From NCBI GenBank assembly GCA_027292925.1, contig JAPUGI010000202.1, forward strand, positions 1 to 34,093: a DNA stretch of 34,093 nucleotides. The letters run 5' to 3'. A program made the translations under genes and the position numbers. The stretch comes from Gammaproteobacteria bacterium. GTDB lineage: Bacteria; Pseudomonadota; Gammaproteobacteria; Pseudomonadales; Azotimanducaceae. Below, piece after piece: positions 16,599 through 25,511 of this stretch; the stretch's first letter is position 1; every line of letters starts with the position of its first letter. Below the pieces are notes generated by a model. It made no database searches, was not told the origin of the DNA, and was given only the letters and a program-made list of their open reading frames with translations.

Positions 16599-17894
16599 TC
16601 AGGAATAGAAGTCATGAAAAGATTCGATCATATAGTCCAGCATGGCGGGTTGTAACCCGGGATAAACACCCACCCACAGGGCCCTTTGCATGGCAAGGTC
16701 TGTATTAGTCAGTTCGCCGTGTATTCGATATTCCCGACCTTTAAAGTAAGGTTGTTTGGTGAGATTCCCGCCAAATAACAGGCGAGTACCAATCTTTCGT
16801 TGCTCAAGAAATTCAATCAACGCCACTCTTTTATCCTCGCGCAAACAAAGCGGGAATCCAAACCAGGCCGGATCAGCGTCGGGCGTTGCTTCTGGTAACG
16901 TAAGGTGTTCTTGAAGGTCCTGCAAACCTGTTTTTAAAACTTCAAAGTTTTCTTTGCGCTGCTCAATAAATCCCGGGAGTCTTTGCAATTGCGCTGTGGC
17001 AATTGCTGCCTGCATATCGGAAATTTTGAGATTGAACCCCAGGTGGGTATAGGTGTACTTGTGGTCATAGCCGTATGGCAGGTCACCCAGTTGCCAATCG
17101 AAGCGTTGCTTACAGGTATTTGCTATGCCGGGTTCGCAATAGCAATCACGGCCCCAATCGCGGATAGATTGCATGATTCGATCAAGTTTTGATGAGCGCG
17201 TAAATACAGCACCGCCTTCTCCCATCGTAATGTGATGGGCAGGGTAAAAACTCAACGTGCCAATGTCGCCAAAATTGCCGACCAGTTTTCCTTTATAGGT
17301 TGATCCCAATGCATCGCAGCAATCTTCAATCAACCATAACTTGTGAGTCACAGCGATTTCCTTGACCACACCCAGGTTGAAAGGGTTACCCAGGGTATGT
17401 GCAAGCATAATGGCACGAGTCTTATCGGTAACTGCAGATTCGATCTGATCTGCATCAATATTGAATGTGGCGATGTCTATGTCAATGAAGACGGGAATCA
17501 TGCCGTACAGCAGCATTGGGTTCACTGTTGTAGGAAATCCCGCCGCCACAGTGATTACCTCATCACCCGGCTGCAGCGCTCTGTCATCCAACTTTGGAGA
17601 AGTTAGTGCTGCGAATGCGACCAGGTTTGCTGACGAGCCTGAATTGGTCGTTAGTACATGACGCGGCCCGATAAATGCAGCAAGATTCTTCTCGAATTCT
17701 TCGTTGAAACGCCCCGTTGTCAACCAACCGTCCAGGCAAGCATCCACCATTGAAACCATTTCACTGGCGCCGATGACTTTCCCGGATGGCGGGATGGGAG
17801 TTTCTCCTGGTGTGAAGTGCGCAGTTTGCGAGTACTTCAGCTCGGCGAACCCTTCAACCAGATCGAGAATTTTATTGCGTATAGGATCTTCCAT
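16599..17894 (-). CDS. rfbH: CDP-6-deoxy-4-hexulose-3-dehydrase (E1, RfbH/DdhC)
   Basis: The 431-residue protein is a DegT/AHBA-fold PMP enzyme in which the usual PLP lysine is replaced by histidine ([14 protein letters not shown], His220). It has the cysteines expected for the E1 [2Fe-2S] cluster: Cys193, then Cys251, Cys253 and Cys261 (spacing C-X57-C-X1-C-X7-C). These are the residue numbers I recall for Yersinia pseudotuberculosis E1. The enzyme removes the 3-hydroxyl of CDP-6-deoxy-4-keto-glucose, with electrons from a flavin/iron-sulfur reductase (E3, RfbI/DdhD). No E3 gene is present in the window. It sits between rfbG (2 nt) and the SDR gene (9 nt). This is the strongest functional assignment in the locus. 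Confidence 0.95.
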   Translation of the reverse strand: MEDPIRNKILDLVEGFAELKYSQTAHFTPGETPIPPSGKVIGASEMVSMVDACLDGWLTTGRFNEEFEKNLAAFIGPRHVLTTNSGSSANLVAFAALTSPKLDDRALQPGDEVITVAAGFPTTVNPMLLYGMIPVFIDIDIATFNIDADQIESAVTDKTRAIMLAHTLGNPFNLGVVKEIAVTHKLWLIEDCCDALGSTYKGKLVGNFGDIGTLSFYPAHHITMGEGGAVFTRSSKLDRIMQSIRDWGRDCYCEPGIANTCKQRFDWQLGDLPYGYDHKYTYTHLGFNLKISDMQAAIATAQLQRLPGFIEQRKENFEVLKTGLQDLQEHLTLPEATPDADPAWFGFPLCLREDKRVALIEFLEQRKIGTRLLFGGNLTKQPYFKGREYRIHGELTNTDLAMQRALWVGVYPGLQPAMLDYMIESFHDFYS

Positions 17895-17896
17895 GG

Positions 17897-18961
17897 TCAG
17901 GAGTTTCCTAGATAATTACTAATCTGAGATGACGTGAATGCCATCATATCATCACCCTGGTGCCAGGCGTCGTACCAGGAAAAGGTCTGCTGAACGGCTT
18001 CTTTTACATTCCACTTTGACTGCCAACTAAAGGCCTGCTTCGCTGCGCCCGGGTCAAGCATCAGGAGCACCGCTTCAGGAGGACCAGTATCTGCTCCGTT
18101 TTCGAATTTAAGATCCGGCCAGACTTCCGAGGCGAGTTTAAGTAATTCAGTCACCGAAATCACTTCCTCTTTTTCAGGACCGAAATTCCATGCCTTGCAC
18201 AGGTTCCGCTGTTCTCGCATTTCTTGGGCAAGTAGCAGATAGCCGGATAAAGGTTCCAGCACGTGTTGCCATGGGCGAACTGATTGCGGGTTTCGCACCT
18301 TTATAATGTCGTTGGCCAGCCAGGCTTTTATGGTATCAGGAATCAGCCGGTCTTCCGCCCAATCTCCACCACCGATGACGTTTCCCGCTCGGGCGCTTGC
18401 AACATGGATATTGGGATGGGAACCTGAAGCTGAGAAGTAACTGTGACGGAAACTGCTTGTAACAAGTTCTGCGCAGGCCTTGCTCGCACTATAGGGGTCA
18501 TTTCCACCAAGAGGATCGCTCTCCTCGTAATGGTGATGCTGCTCAACATTGAGATAGCATTTATCGCTGGTAACGATCACAACATCGCAATGGTGCTCAA
18601 GAGAACATACCGCCTGCAGCAGGTTTGCTGTGCCCATCACATTGGTTTGGAATGTTTCCATGGGACAGCTATAACTAACTCGAACCAGTGCCTGCGCGGC
18701 CAGATGGAATATGACGTCCGGCTCTGCGCGTAAGACCGCCTGTTCCAGTCTTTTCCGGTCATTGATGTCGGCGATTATCGATTCAACCCGATCTGAAAGC
18801 CTGATGATGTCGAACATGGAGCTAGCAGTAGTCGGAGCCAGGGCGTATCCAACTACATCTGCGCCCATCTGCGCGAGCCAATGACACAGCCAGCTTCCTT
18901 TGAAACCGGGATGCCCCGTGACCAGGACTTTTTTCCCGGACCAGTGACCGGGAACTACCAT
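17897..18961 (-). CDS. rfbG: CDP-glucose 4,6-dehydratase
   Basis: With the start at 18961 the protein has 354 residues and begins [20 protein letters not shown], matching the short N-terminus usual for RfbG. The NAD-binding motif is GHPGFKGSW (16-24), and the catalytic set is TSD (131-133) plus Tyr157/Lys161 (YSASK). It converts CDP-glucose to CDP-4-keto-6-deoxyglucose, the substrate of RfbH. This start overlaps the rfbF stop by 7 nt, so translation is probably coupled; in-frame ATGs at 18970 and 18991 would give 3 or 10 extra residues. The two genes on either side catalyse the preceding and following steps of the pathway. Confidence 0.93.
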   Translation of the reverse strand: MVVPGHWSGKKVLVTGHPGFKGSWLCHWLAQMGADVVGYALAPTTASSMFDIIRLSDRVESIIADINDRKRLEQAVLRAEPDVIFHLAAQALVRVSYSCPMETFQTNVMGTANLLQAVCSLEHHCDVVIVTSDKCYLNVEQHHHYEESDPLGGNDPYSASKACAELVTSSFRHSYFSASGSHPNIHVASARAGNVIGGGDWAEDRLIPDTIKAWLANDIIKVRNPQSVRPWQHVLEPLSGYLLLAQEMREQRNLCKAWNFGPEKEEVISVTELLKLASEVWPDLKFENGADTGPPEAVLLMLDPGAAKQAFSWQSKWNVKEAVQQTFSWYDAWHQGDDMMAFTSSQISNYLGNS

Positions 18962-19725
18962 ACCTTCCATGGTGCTTCGCCGGATCGCCAATATTCTTCG
19001 AGAAATTGTCTTTCCCGGATGGTGTCCATGGGTTGCCAGTAACCTTCGTGCCGGTAGGCGACGAGATTACCTTCTGCGGCAAGGGTGGTGAGGGGTTTGT
19101 CCTCCCAGAGCGTTGCGTCGTTTTCGATATAGTCAAAAATTCCATTGGACAGGACAAAAAAGCCTCCGTTTATATAGCTTCCCGGACCGACCTGCTTCTC
19201 ACGAAATTCTTTAACCATATCGCCCTCGAGGGACAAGGTGCCGAATCGCCCCGGCGGGGGTACCGCGCTGACGGTTGCCAGTTTTCCATGGGCATTGTGA
19301 AACGCCACCAGAGCGCCGATGTCGATGTCACCGACACCGTCACCGTAGGTAAAACAAAACGGCTCATCGTCATTGAGGTACTTTTTCACGCGTAACAATC
19401 TGCCGCCGGTTTGAGAATCCTCGCCGGTGTCGATAAGTGTCACCTTCCAGGGCTCAGCCTCGTTTTCGTGTACCTGCATTTCATTGGTTTGCATATCGAA
19501 GGTCACGTCAGAGTTATGAAGGAAATAATTCGCAAAGTATTCCTTGATGATATAACCCTTGTAACCAAGGCAAATCACGAACTCATTAACACCGTGAGCA
19601 CTGAAAATTTTCATGATGTGCCACAGGATGGGTTTGCCCCCAATGGTTACCATAGGTTTCGGGCGCACCTCGGTTTCTTCTGCCAGTCTCGATCCCCGAC
19701 CGCCAGCCAATATTACCGCTTTCAC
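18955..19725 (-). CDS. rfbF: Glucose-1-phosphate cytidylyltransferase
   Basis: The 256-residue protein opens with MKAVILAGGRGSRL, the nucleotidyltransferase signature, followed by the RPKPM motif at 21-25 and GKPILWHIMK. This pattern and length are those of RfbF/DdhA, which makes CDP-glucose from CTP and glucose-1-phosphate. FTYGDGVGDIDI (about 129-140) marks the metal/substrate loop. It is the first gene of the minus-strand rfbF-rfbG-rfbH-SDR operon, committing glucose to CDP-3,6-dideoxyhexose synthesis in the cytoplasm. Upstream lies a 197-nt divergent gap shared with the DUF2723 gene. A minus-strand TATAAT at 19777-19782 is a candidate -10 element for this operon. Confidence 0.95.
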   Translation of the reverse strand: MKAVILAGGRGSRLAEETEVRPKPMVTIGGKPILWHIMKIFSAHGVNEFVICLGYKGYIIKEYFANYFLHNSDVTFDMQTNEMQVHENEAEPWKVTLIDTGEDSQTGGRLLRVKKYLNDDEPFCFTYGDGVGDIDIGALVAFHNAHGKLATVSAVPPPGRFGTLSLEGDMVKEFREKQVGPGSYINGGFFVLSNGIFDYIENDATLWEDKPLTTLAAEGNLVAYRHEGYWQPMDTIRERQFLEEYWRSGEAPWKVW

Positions 19726-19776
19726 TTTTTTTCCATCCTGGTCATCAACCCGAGTTGATCTGAAATATTAGCGAAC

Positions 19777-19870
19777 ATTATATTGTAAACAGCCAGGGCG
19801 GGTGATAATCACCGTTTGTCCTGTCAATGTGGCCATCCGTGAAGCCGTCGTCTGGCAAGCCCGATATAAT
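19777..19870. promoter_or_regulatory. Divergent promoter region with perfect 13-bp palindrome
   Basis: Between rfbF (minus) and the DUF2723 gene (plus) there are two TATAAT boxes, one on each strand (minus 19777-19782, plus 19865-19870). The perfect palindrome GGTGATAATCACC lies between them at 19801-19813, just upstream of the minus-strand box, where a -35 element or an operator would sit. Neither box has a good -35 partner at 16-18 bp. The boxes and the palindrome are seen directly; their function is inferred. Confidence 0.35.
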
Positions 19871-19922
19871 AGTGGACCTCTGATCTTTTCAGTGCCTCTA
19901 AATTCGGCTCTTTTGGGTGATT

Positions 19923-21869
19923 ATGACGTCTCGACGACTTGACGCCACGATTTGTTTGCTAGTTTCTGCAAGTTTGTTGTTGGCTTACTGGTTAACCATG
20001 CCGAAGGTGGTCACTTTCGAAGATTCAGGCTTGTTTCTACAGGTTTGTCACTTCAATGGTATTGCACACCCCCCTGGTTATCCTTTGTTTACTTTGCTTT
20101 GCGTTCCCTGGTTTTGGCTGCCAGTCGATCCTGTGATTCTGGGAAATTCACTGAGCGCCGTTTTCGCGGCGCTCACATGCATTGTTGTGTATTTCATACT
20201 GAAACAGCTCGGCGTTCATCGGTTCATTGCGGCTGTCACCTGCATACTCCTTGGATTGTCCAGGGATTTTTGGTCCCAGGCCATCATCGTCGAGGTTTAT
20301 TCGCTCAATACGTTGCTGGTATCACTCGAAATTTACCTGGCGATATGTTTTGCAAACAAACCACAAAAATGGCACCTGTTTACGATGAGTTTCATCTTAG
20401 GGCTTGGCCTATCAAATCACTGGCCAATCGTCCTTTTGTCGTTCCCTGGATTAGCACTCGTGTGTCTGGCTCGCGTGGAGGACCTGGGGAAAGTACTGCG
20501 ATCTCCTGCCAATTGCCTCATCTGTTTGCTGTTGTTGGTTTTTGGACTCGTGCCCTATTTGTCACTATTTCTAAAGTCAGATCCGATTTTCAGCTACTCG
20601 GGTCCAGTTACCACGGTTGCGGAATTCATCCCCTATTTGACACGTGAGGCCTATCAAGGCGTTGATCAATCAGCCACCGCTGACTTGATGGATAAAATTC
20701 AGTTCGTCGGCTGGCTGGCCACTCAATCACTTTTGCAATTTGGTTATGGTTTTGCCCTGGTTTCCCTCGTGGGTTTGGTGCGCGGGTTTGCTGTTGCTCG
20801 TCTGGTCAATGCAGGAATACTCATCATCTTCCTCAGTAATACGGTCGCACTCGCCTTTTTACTGGGTTTTGAGTTTGACTTTATTCACCGGGGTGTTTTC
20901 AAGCCTTATCCCCTTGTTGCATGGGTCTGTATGAGTCTGTGGATAGGTCTCGCGCTGCAGTGGGCCTCAGGTATTCCAGTCAGGAAGGTCATACCGGTTT
21001 TGATTGTTGCGGTGTTTGGATTGGTAATGTTTCTTGTGAACTGGCACCGGAATGACCGCAGCGAGGACAGGCTCGCCCATGACTACTCAAGTATTCTGCT
21101 ACAGAGTCTTGACCCTTCATCAAACCTGATCGTTACTTCAGATCCCCAGGTCGGCCCGGTTTCCTACCTCAACCAGGTAGTTGGCTTGCGCCCTGATGTG
21201 ACGTTATATGAAGCGGAAAACCTGTTTTTTAGCAATAAGTTACCAGGGAAAACTGTGGCGGAGAGAAAATCCTTTGTGCTGAACTTGTCATCCGTGTCCT
21301 CGGTTGGTATTCCCTGGTTAACAGATGGTCAGGATTATGGGTTGTACCTGAAGCACGGACCGGGTCTGGATGGCTATGAACTGATTCCGGGAATCGAGGA
21401 TTTCGTCTCTGCTCTTGTGGATGACTACATGGCCGGGGAATTTCGTGATCCAAATACGCTGTATTTTTCTCATCAGCTTCTTATCGCACTGGGGAACCAT
21501 CTCACCCACTATGTATTCACAGAAAGAGTCGGGCTGAAAGCAGCGGAGATGTTCCAATCCGTAAAGCAGACCTTCCCCGGTATGCTGGCCATCCTGTCGA
21601 CTTCGATCGCCAATCCTCGTTACCCCATGCCAGACGTTGTGTTGTTGGAAATCGCGTTGGCCTTTGATGAGTCGTTCGGCATTGAAACGCCGGACCATGA
21701 AATTGCTGCCTACTACTACTATATGGCTGTTTTGCTGGCTAACCCTGATGCCACACTCGAGAAAAATGAAGAACTTGCCTTGTATTACCTGGACAAAGGA
21801 CTGGCCGTCTTGCCAGGCAAAGATAACCCTGGTCTAAATTTACGCGATGAGTTGGTGTCATCAAACTAG
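19923..21869 (+). CDS. DUF2723-family GT-C-type membrane protein
   Basis: With the start at 19923 the protein has 648 residues. The N-terminal part carries the DUF2723 pattern: TFEDSGLFLQVCHFNG followed by IAHPPGYPLFTLL, with the acidic Asp and HPPG motif in the first periplasmic loop. About ten membrane helices follow up to residue 375, then a soluble C-terminal domain of about 270 residues with helical, TPR-like repeats near the end. DUF2723 proteins are related to GT-C oligosaccharyl/mannosyl transferases, and an activity on the glycan or on proteins is plausible but unproven. A GTG at 19917 is an alternative start. The gene is monocistronic and convergent with the aminotransferase gene; the 95-nt gap between them has no clear terminator. 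Confidence 0.82.
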   Translation: MTSRRLDATICLLVSASLLLAYWLTMPKVVTFEDSGLFLQVCHFNGIAHPPGYPLFTLLCVPWFWLPVDPVILGNSLSAVFAALTCIVVYFILKQLGVHRFIAAVTCILLGLSRDFWSQAIIVEVYSLNTLLVSLEIYLAICFANKPQKWHLFTMSFILGLGLSNHWPIVLLSFPGLALVCLARVEDLGKVLRSPANCLICLLLLVFGLVPYLSLFLKSDPIFSYSGPVTTVAEFIPYLTREAYQGVDQSATADLMDKIQFVGWLATQSLLQFGYGFALVSLVGLVRGFAVARLVNAGILIIFLSNTVALAFLLGFEFDFIHRGVFKPYPLVAWVCMSLWIGLALQWASGIPVRKVIPVLIVAVFGLVMFLVNWHRNDRSEDRLAHDYSSILLQSLDPSSNLIVTSDPQVGPVSYLNQVVGLRPDVTLYEAENLFFSNKLPGKTVAERKSFVLNLSSVSSVGIPWLTDGQDYGLYLKHGPGLDGYELIPGIEDFVSALVDDYMAGEFRDPNTLYFSHQLLIALGNHLTHYVFTERVGLKAAEMFQSVKQTFPGMLAILSTSIANPRYPMPDVVLLEIALAFDESFGIETPDHEIAAYYYYMAVLLANPDATLEKNEELALYYLDKGLAVLPGKDNPGLNLRDELVSSN

Positions 21870-21964
21870 CCTCCGGTTTGAATCGCTTCAGTTACAAACT
21901 GTAGATTTGAATTAAGTAACTCTCTCTGATCTCGGGGCAGGATAAATCGAAGCTAATTTAGCAG

Positions 21965-23365
21965 CTAGGCGTTGTGTTCCTTCGCAACTTCCTCGACTGC
22001 GGCGACGAGATTGTCTGCCTGCCTAGTGGTTACCATAATGTGCATGGAAGCCCTGTTGGCATCCCAGTCAATGTCATCGTGGGTCACATTTCGGATATAG
22101 ATTCGATGTCGCTGCCATAGAGTCTCTGACAGCAGTTTCGGTTTCACACCCTTGATTCTGAAAGAAACCAGACCTGCGCACAATCTTGGATCTTCAGATG
22201 AGAAGATGGTGATGCCTGGGACGTTCTGTAGCCCTGACCGAACCCGTTCCACCAGATAGCGATCACGTGACTCGATGGCGTCTGGTCCAATCTGGTTGTG
22301 AAAATCCAGGGCAGCGTTAATCGTGATGCCCAGTGAGTAGTTGGTCGATCCATGCATCTCGTACTTTTGTGCAGTTTGCGAGCGGCCAAGGTAGGGTTCG
22401 CTCTGGGGTTTGCCATACAGGTTGATACCGTTGACAGGGCCGGAATAAACGGTTGGCCAGATGCGATCCAGCATAGATTCCCTGACGTAAAAAAATCCCG
22501 TCAGTTGACCCGCCAGCATCCATTTATGGCAGGCGCCAGCGTACATGTCGCAACCCAGGGAGGAAATATCGAGGTCTAACATGCCAGGCGGATGGGCACC
22601 GTCTACAAGCGTCAGGATGCCTTTTGACCGTGCAAGATCGCATATTTCCTTGATTGGGAGTACGCAGCCATCCGTATAGTTGACGTGACACAGGCTAATC
22701 ATTTTGGTTCTTGAGGTAATGGCCCGCTCATAGGCAGCAATAATGACTGATGGATCTTTTGGCGGGTGAAATTTCGGGGACGAGAGATCAACCATCACAG
22801 GGATAGTGCCTTGCCTGGCACAGCGAAGATTAATTGGTTGGCCGCCACTGGAATGATCATGATTGGTATAGATGATTTCATCACCTGGCCTCAGGTCAGG
22901 ACCAAAAGTACCCACCACCATCCCTTCGGTAGTGTTGTTGGTAAAGGCAATTTCGTTCGACTTACAGCCAACGAAACCAGCCAGTTTTGCCCGCACAGCA
23001 TCTTTAAATTCGGTGTTGTAGACATGTGAGGCGTAGCTGAACCTATCCGCGTTAGTCTGTTGGATTGAGTCAATCTGGGCCTGGTAAACAGAGCGTGGTG
23101 ATGGCCCCCCGGTTCCCGTATTCATATAGGAAACACCAGGGCGAAGCAGGAACTGATCTGCCACGTGATTCCAAAATGAGTCGTTGTCAGGCGCTATTGC
23201 TTTGCTGACGGTTGGTTTTTTGGACTGTTTTGCCAGGGCAAAATTTGGCAATAAACCGGTTGCGACAGTACCGGCCATTATCTTGCCGAGGAAGCCCCGG
23301 CGGGATAACAACCTGATGTCTTCGATCTGCTCATCCAGACCTTGTAAAGCTGTTGCCTTTTTCAT
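21965..23365 (-). CDS. Tat-exported class V aminotransferase (PLP enzyme)
   Basis: The 466-residue protein has a twin-arginine signal (SRRGFLGK, Arg22-Arg23), a hydrophobic stretch (29-44) and a likely cleavage after ALA (residue 45). The mature part is a fold-type I PLP enzyme of the class V / isopenicillin N epimerase-like group. It carries LVDGAHPPG with the PLP-contacting Asp255 and the Schiff-base lysine Lys281 in GACHKWMLA. Export by Tat fits a protein that must bind PLP in the cytoplasm before transport. The substrate is unknown; the family includes cysteine desulfurases, epimerases and aminotransferases. A TTG two codons upstream would also be in frame, but ATG 23365 is preferred. It stands between convergent DUF2723 and the upstream TPR gene on the same strand. 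Confidence 0.87.
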   Translation of the reverse strand: MKKATALQGLDEQIEDIRLLSRRGFLGKIMAGTVATGLLPNFALAKQSKKPTVSKAIAPDNDSFWNHVADQFLLRPGVSYMNTGTGGPSPRSVYQAQIDSIQQTNADRFSYASHVYNTEFKDAVRAKLAGFVGCKSNEIAFTNNTTEGMVVGTFGPDLRPGDEIIYTNHDHSSGGQPINLRCARQGTIPVMVDLSSPKFHPPKDPSVIIAAYERAITSRTKMISLCHVNYTDGCVLPIKEICDLARSKGILTLVDGAHPPGMLDLDISSLGCDMYAGACHKWMLAGQLTGFFYVRESMLDRIWPTVYSGPVNGINLYGKPQSEPYLGRSQTAQKYEMHGSTNYSLGITINAALDFHNQIGPDAIESRDRYLVERVRSGLQNVPGITIFSSEDPRLCAGLVSFRIKGVKPKLLSETLWQRHRIYIRNVTHDDIDWDANRASMHIMVTTRQADNLVAAVEEVAKEHNA

Positions 23366-23495
23366 GCACAATCCTATTCACGACTAGTCAAGGTCTTGTT
23401 TACAACGAGGTAATGGCGACAGCGGTCGGTTCCTCAAAACCCAGGTGTGAATCAAATACAGTCTTCGACCTGCTGCGTGGAGATGGGTTCGTTCG

Positions 23496-24350
23496 CTAAC
23501 CCAACACCAGGACGAAAAGTAGCGGCAATAATGGAATCAGGTAGGCGTAGCTGCGATTAACGTGAGCGCGCGTATAACGTGGTTTTATCTCTATCGCTTT
23601 CTTGTAGTCACGAATCGCCAGGTGGTCGGTGCCGGTCTTGCGGTATAGAAGCCCCCGATTGTAGAACGCCTGCGCGTGGTCTGGTTTAATTTCGATCGCC
23701 CGTGAGTAAGCAGCAATCGCGGCTTCGTTCTGCTTGTCCTTTTGGAACAGCAGGCCGCGTGAGAAATAGGCATCACTGTATTCGGGATTGATCTGAAGTG
23801 CCTGCCCGTAGTCTGCAAGGGCAAGTTCATTGTTACCTTTCTCTCGGTATACTAGTCCACGGCGGTAGTAAATCGTGGCAAGGTCTGACTGATCATCAAC
23901 ATGGACTAGCGCGCTGCTGTAGTCCCGGATAGCAAGATCGAATTTCCGATTCTTTTCATGAGCGTAACCCCGGAAGTAGTAAGCCTGCATATATTCAGGA
24001 TCCAGCTGCAGTGCTTTTTCAAAATCCTCGAGAGCTTGTTTGTAACTTCCTTTCATCGCGTGGCTTAAGCCACGATTGACATAAGCAGTGACATAGTCAG
24101 GCGCTGTTTCTATAGCCTTGGTGTAATCCTGCGTGGCGTTGCGATGTTTACCTTGCTCGTACTGTGCCAGACCCATTAGCAGATAGGTCCGTGCAACCTT
24201 ACTCAGCTCCTCGTCGAGGCACGCTCGTAGAATCGCCATCGATTCTTCAATTCGATTTTCCAGCCTGGCGGTATTTGCATCATCGTTACAAGTGGCGAGG
24301 GCCAGGGGAGACAGTAGTAAGCAGGTTGATAATAAAATATATCTCAGCAT
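23496..24350 (-). CDS. Secreted/periplasmic TPR-repeat protein
   Basis: The 284-residue protein starts with a signal peptide (MLRYILLSTCLLLSPLALA, cleavage near residue 19). About six consecutive 34-residue tetratricopeptide repeats follow, recognisable by the recurring pattern AYYFRGYAHEKNRKFDLAI and AYFSRGLLFQKDKQNEAAI. A hydrophobic tail at the extreme C-terminus (YLIPLLPLLFVLVLG) could anchor it in the membrane. The frame is open for another 54 codons upstream, but those residues are unlike a TPR protein and the ATG at 24350 directly precedes the signal peptide. It probably acts as a periplasmic scaffold; no partner is evident, since the neighbouring aminotransferase and dehydrogenase show no clear functional link. 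Confidence 0.85.
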   Translation of the reverse strand: MLRYILLSTCLLLSPLALATCNDDANTARLENRIEESMAILRACLDEELSKVARTYLLMGLAQYEQGKHRNATQDYTKAIETAPDYVTAYVNRGLSHAMKGSYKQALEDFEKALQLDPEYMQAYYFRGYAHEKNRKFDLAIRDYSSALVHVDDQSDLATIYYRRGLVYREKGNNELALADYGQALQINPEYSDAYFSRGLLFQKDKQNEAAIAAYSRAIEIKPDHAQAFYNRGLLYRKTGTDHLAIRDYKKAIEIKPRYTRAHVNRSYAYLIPLLPLLFVLVLG

Positions 24351-24463
24351 AAGACGTCCGGTTACGAAAAGAGTCCAGAAGATAATTTCACCGTTAAGGC
24401 TATTATGAACTTTACATCTGCTACTTATCAAGGGGTGATGGCCAGGTTCTCTCGGACAGTCTT

Positions 24464-25234
24464 CTAGGGTTTTAGGCGGGAAAATAGGCCTCCAAGACCA
24501 CGAATCAGCCATCTTGGCTGGTGTTGTGCCCAGGTAACAGCTGCCTGGTTGGCAAGTCCGGGTATGCGGATGACGTCCTTTGCCATCAGGGCATCAAATC
24601 CTTCTTTTGCCACGTCATCTGCTGATGACACTAGAAATGGAGGTGCATTTTGCGCAGCAAGAGAGTCAACCATCTCTGTTTGAGTCAATCCAGGGCAGAG
24701 GGCAGACACGGAAACTCCAGTTCCCCGGAGTTCTTCTGATAACGATTCAGTCAGCGACAATACATAGGCCTTACTGGCTGCGTACACGTTCATTGATGGA
24801 ACTGGCTGGAATGCTGCAACGGAGGCAACATTTAAAATGCGGCCGCTGCCCCTTTGTACCATCATCTCAGCATAGTGCCGGGTTAGGCGGGTGAGCGCGA
24901 GGATATTGAGGGAAAGCAGGTTATCGATGTCTTCTTGATCTAACTCGTCAAACTTACCACTTGCTGCGATTCCTGCGTTGTTAATGAGAATGTCGACGTC
25001 AATACTCTTGGCTTCAATTGCCTTTATCAGCTCATCGGGGCCGTTCGAATCAGTGAGGTCACATCTAACAACCTCTATGCTGATACCCGAATCGATAGAA
25101 TCCTTTAATTCCTGGAGACTTTTTTCCCTTCGGGCGGTGATAACAAGGTCATAGTCGTTTTTGGCGAACTGTCTTGCCAGGGCTGCGCCAATGCCTGACG
25201 ATGCTCCGGTGATAAGTACAGTGCCTTTACTCAC
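24464..25234 (-). CDS. Short-chain dehydrogenase/reductase (SDR)
   Basis: This is a 256-residue classical SDR with TGASSGIG (9-16), NNAG, a serine in the LNVASVAAF block and the catalytic YxxxK pair in NVYAASKAYV. It ends in a basic, amphipathic C-terminus (RWLIRGLGGLFSRLKP) that may contact membrane or lipid. The GTG start at 25234 lies inside the end of the upstream DUF6489-like gene (8-nt overlap), indicating coupling; the longer reading from 25282 adds 16 residues with no family match. It likely reduces a keto group with NAD(P)H. Its position next to the WS/DGAT remnant hints at a lipid- or acyl-related substrate, which is inference. Confidence 0.88.
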   Translation of the reverse strand: MSKGTVLITGASSGIGAALARQFAKNDYDLVITARREKSLQELKDSIDSGISIEVVRCDLTDSNGPDELIKAIEAKSIDVDILINNAGIAASGKFDELDQEDIDNLLSLNILALTRLTRHYAEMMVQRGSGRILNVASVAAFQPVPSMNVYAASKAYVLSLTESLSEELRGTGVSVSALCPGLTQTEMVDSLAAQNAPPFLVSSADDVAKEGFDALMAKDVIRIPGLANQAAVTWAQHQPRWLIRGLGGLFSRLKP

Positions 25235-25490
25235 TGGAAGAATCCCCTTTCTCTCCTTTGTCTGCAGGTTTGGCATCGGCACCGGTCAACATGCGTTGAA
25301 CCCAGTTCTGGTAGGCAAACAAGGGTTGCATGGCTCCTGAGACCATATCGGCATATTGTGATTGCCCCGCATCTTGCAGGTATTCCTGTGCCCGCTTAAG
25401 CATCTGCTCTTGCAGCTTTCCTACATTGGGTAAGCCGAGGAAGCTTCTGAGCTCATCGGGTGTAATATCCACATCAATTGTTATTTTCAT
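25227..25490 (-). CDS. Small DUF6489-like protein
   Basis: The 87-residue protein begins MKITIDVDITPDELRSFLGLPNV, which fits the N-terminal pattern I recall for DUF6489. A helical middle section follows (KLQEQMLKRAQEYLQ) and then a charged, disordered tail (ADKGEKGDSSSE). No enzymatic motif is visible. Proteins of this kind, when found near phasins and acyltransferases, may associate with storage-lipid or PHA granules; that is a guess from context. It is the middle gene between the WS/DGAT remnant (21 nt away) and the SDR (8-nt overlap). Confidence 0.72.
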   Translation of the reverse strand: MKITIDVDITPDELRSFLGLPNVGKLQEQMLKRAQEYLQDAGQSQYADMVSGAMQPLFAYQNWVQRMLTGADAKPADKGEKGDSSSE

Positions 25491-25511
25491 CTGCTTCTCG
25501 TCCCCTGGTTG

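Noticed and set aside
19777-19827. Minus-strand TTGACA (19822-19827) with TATAAT (19777-19782) as the rfbF promoter
   Set aside because: The boxes are 39 bp apart, far beyond normal spacing, so they do not form one promoter.
21885-21900. CAGTT-ACA-AACTG inverted repeat after the DUF2723 gene
   Set aside because: The stem is only 5 bp and no T-tract follows, so it is not a convincing terminator.
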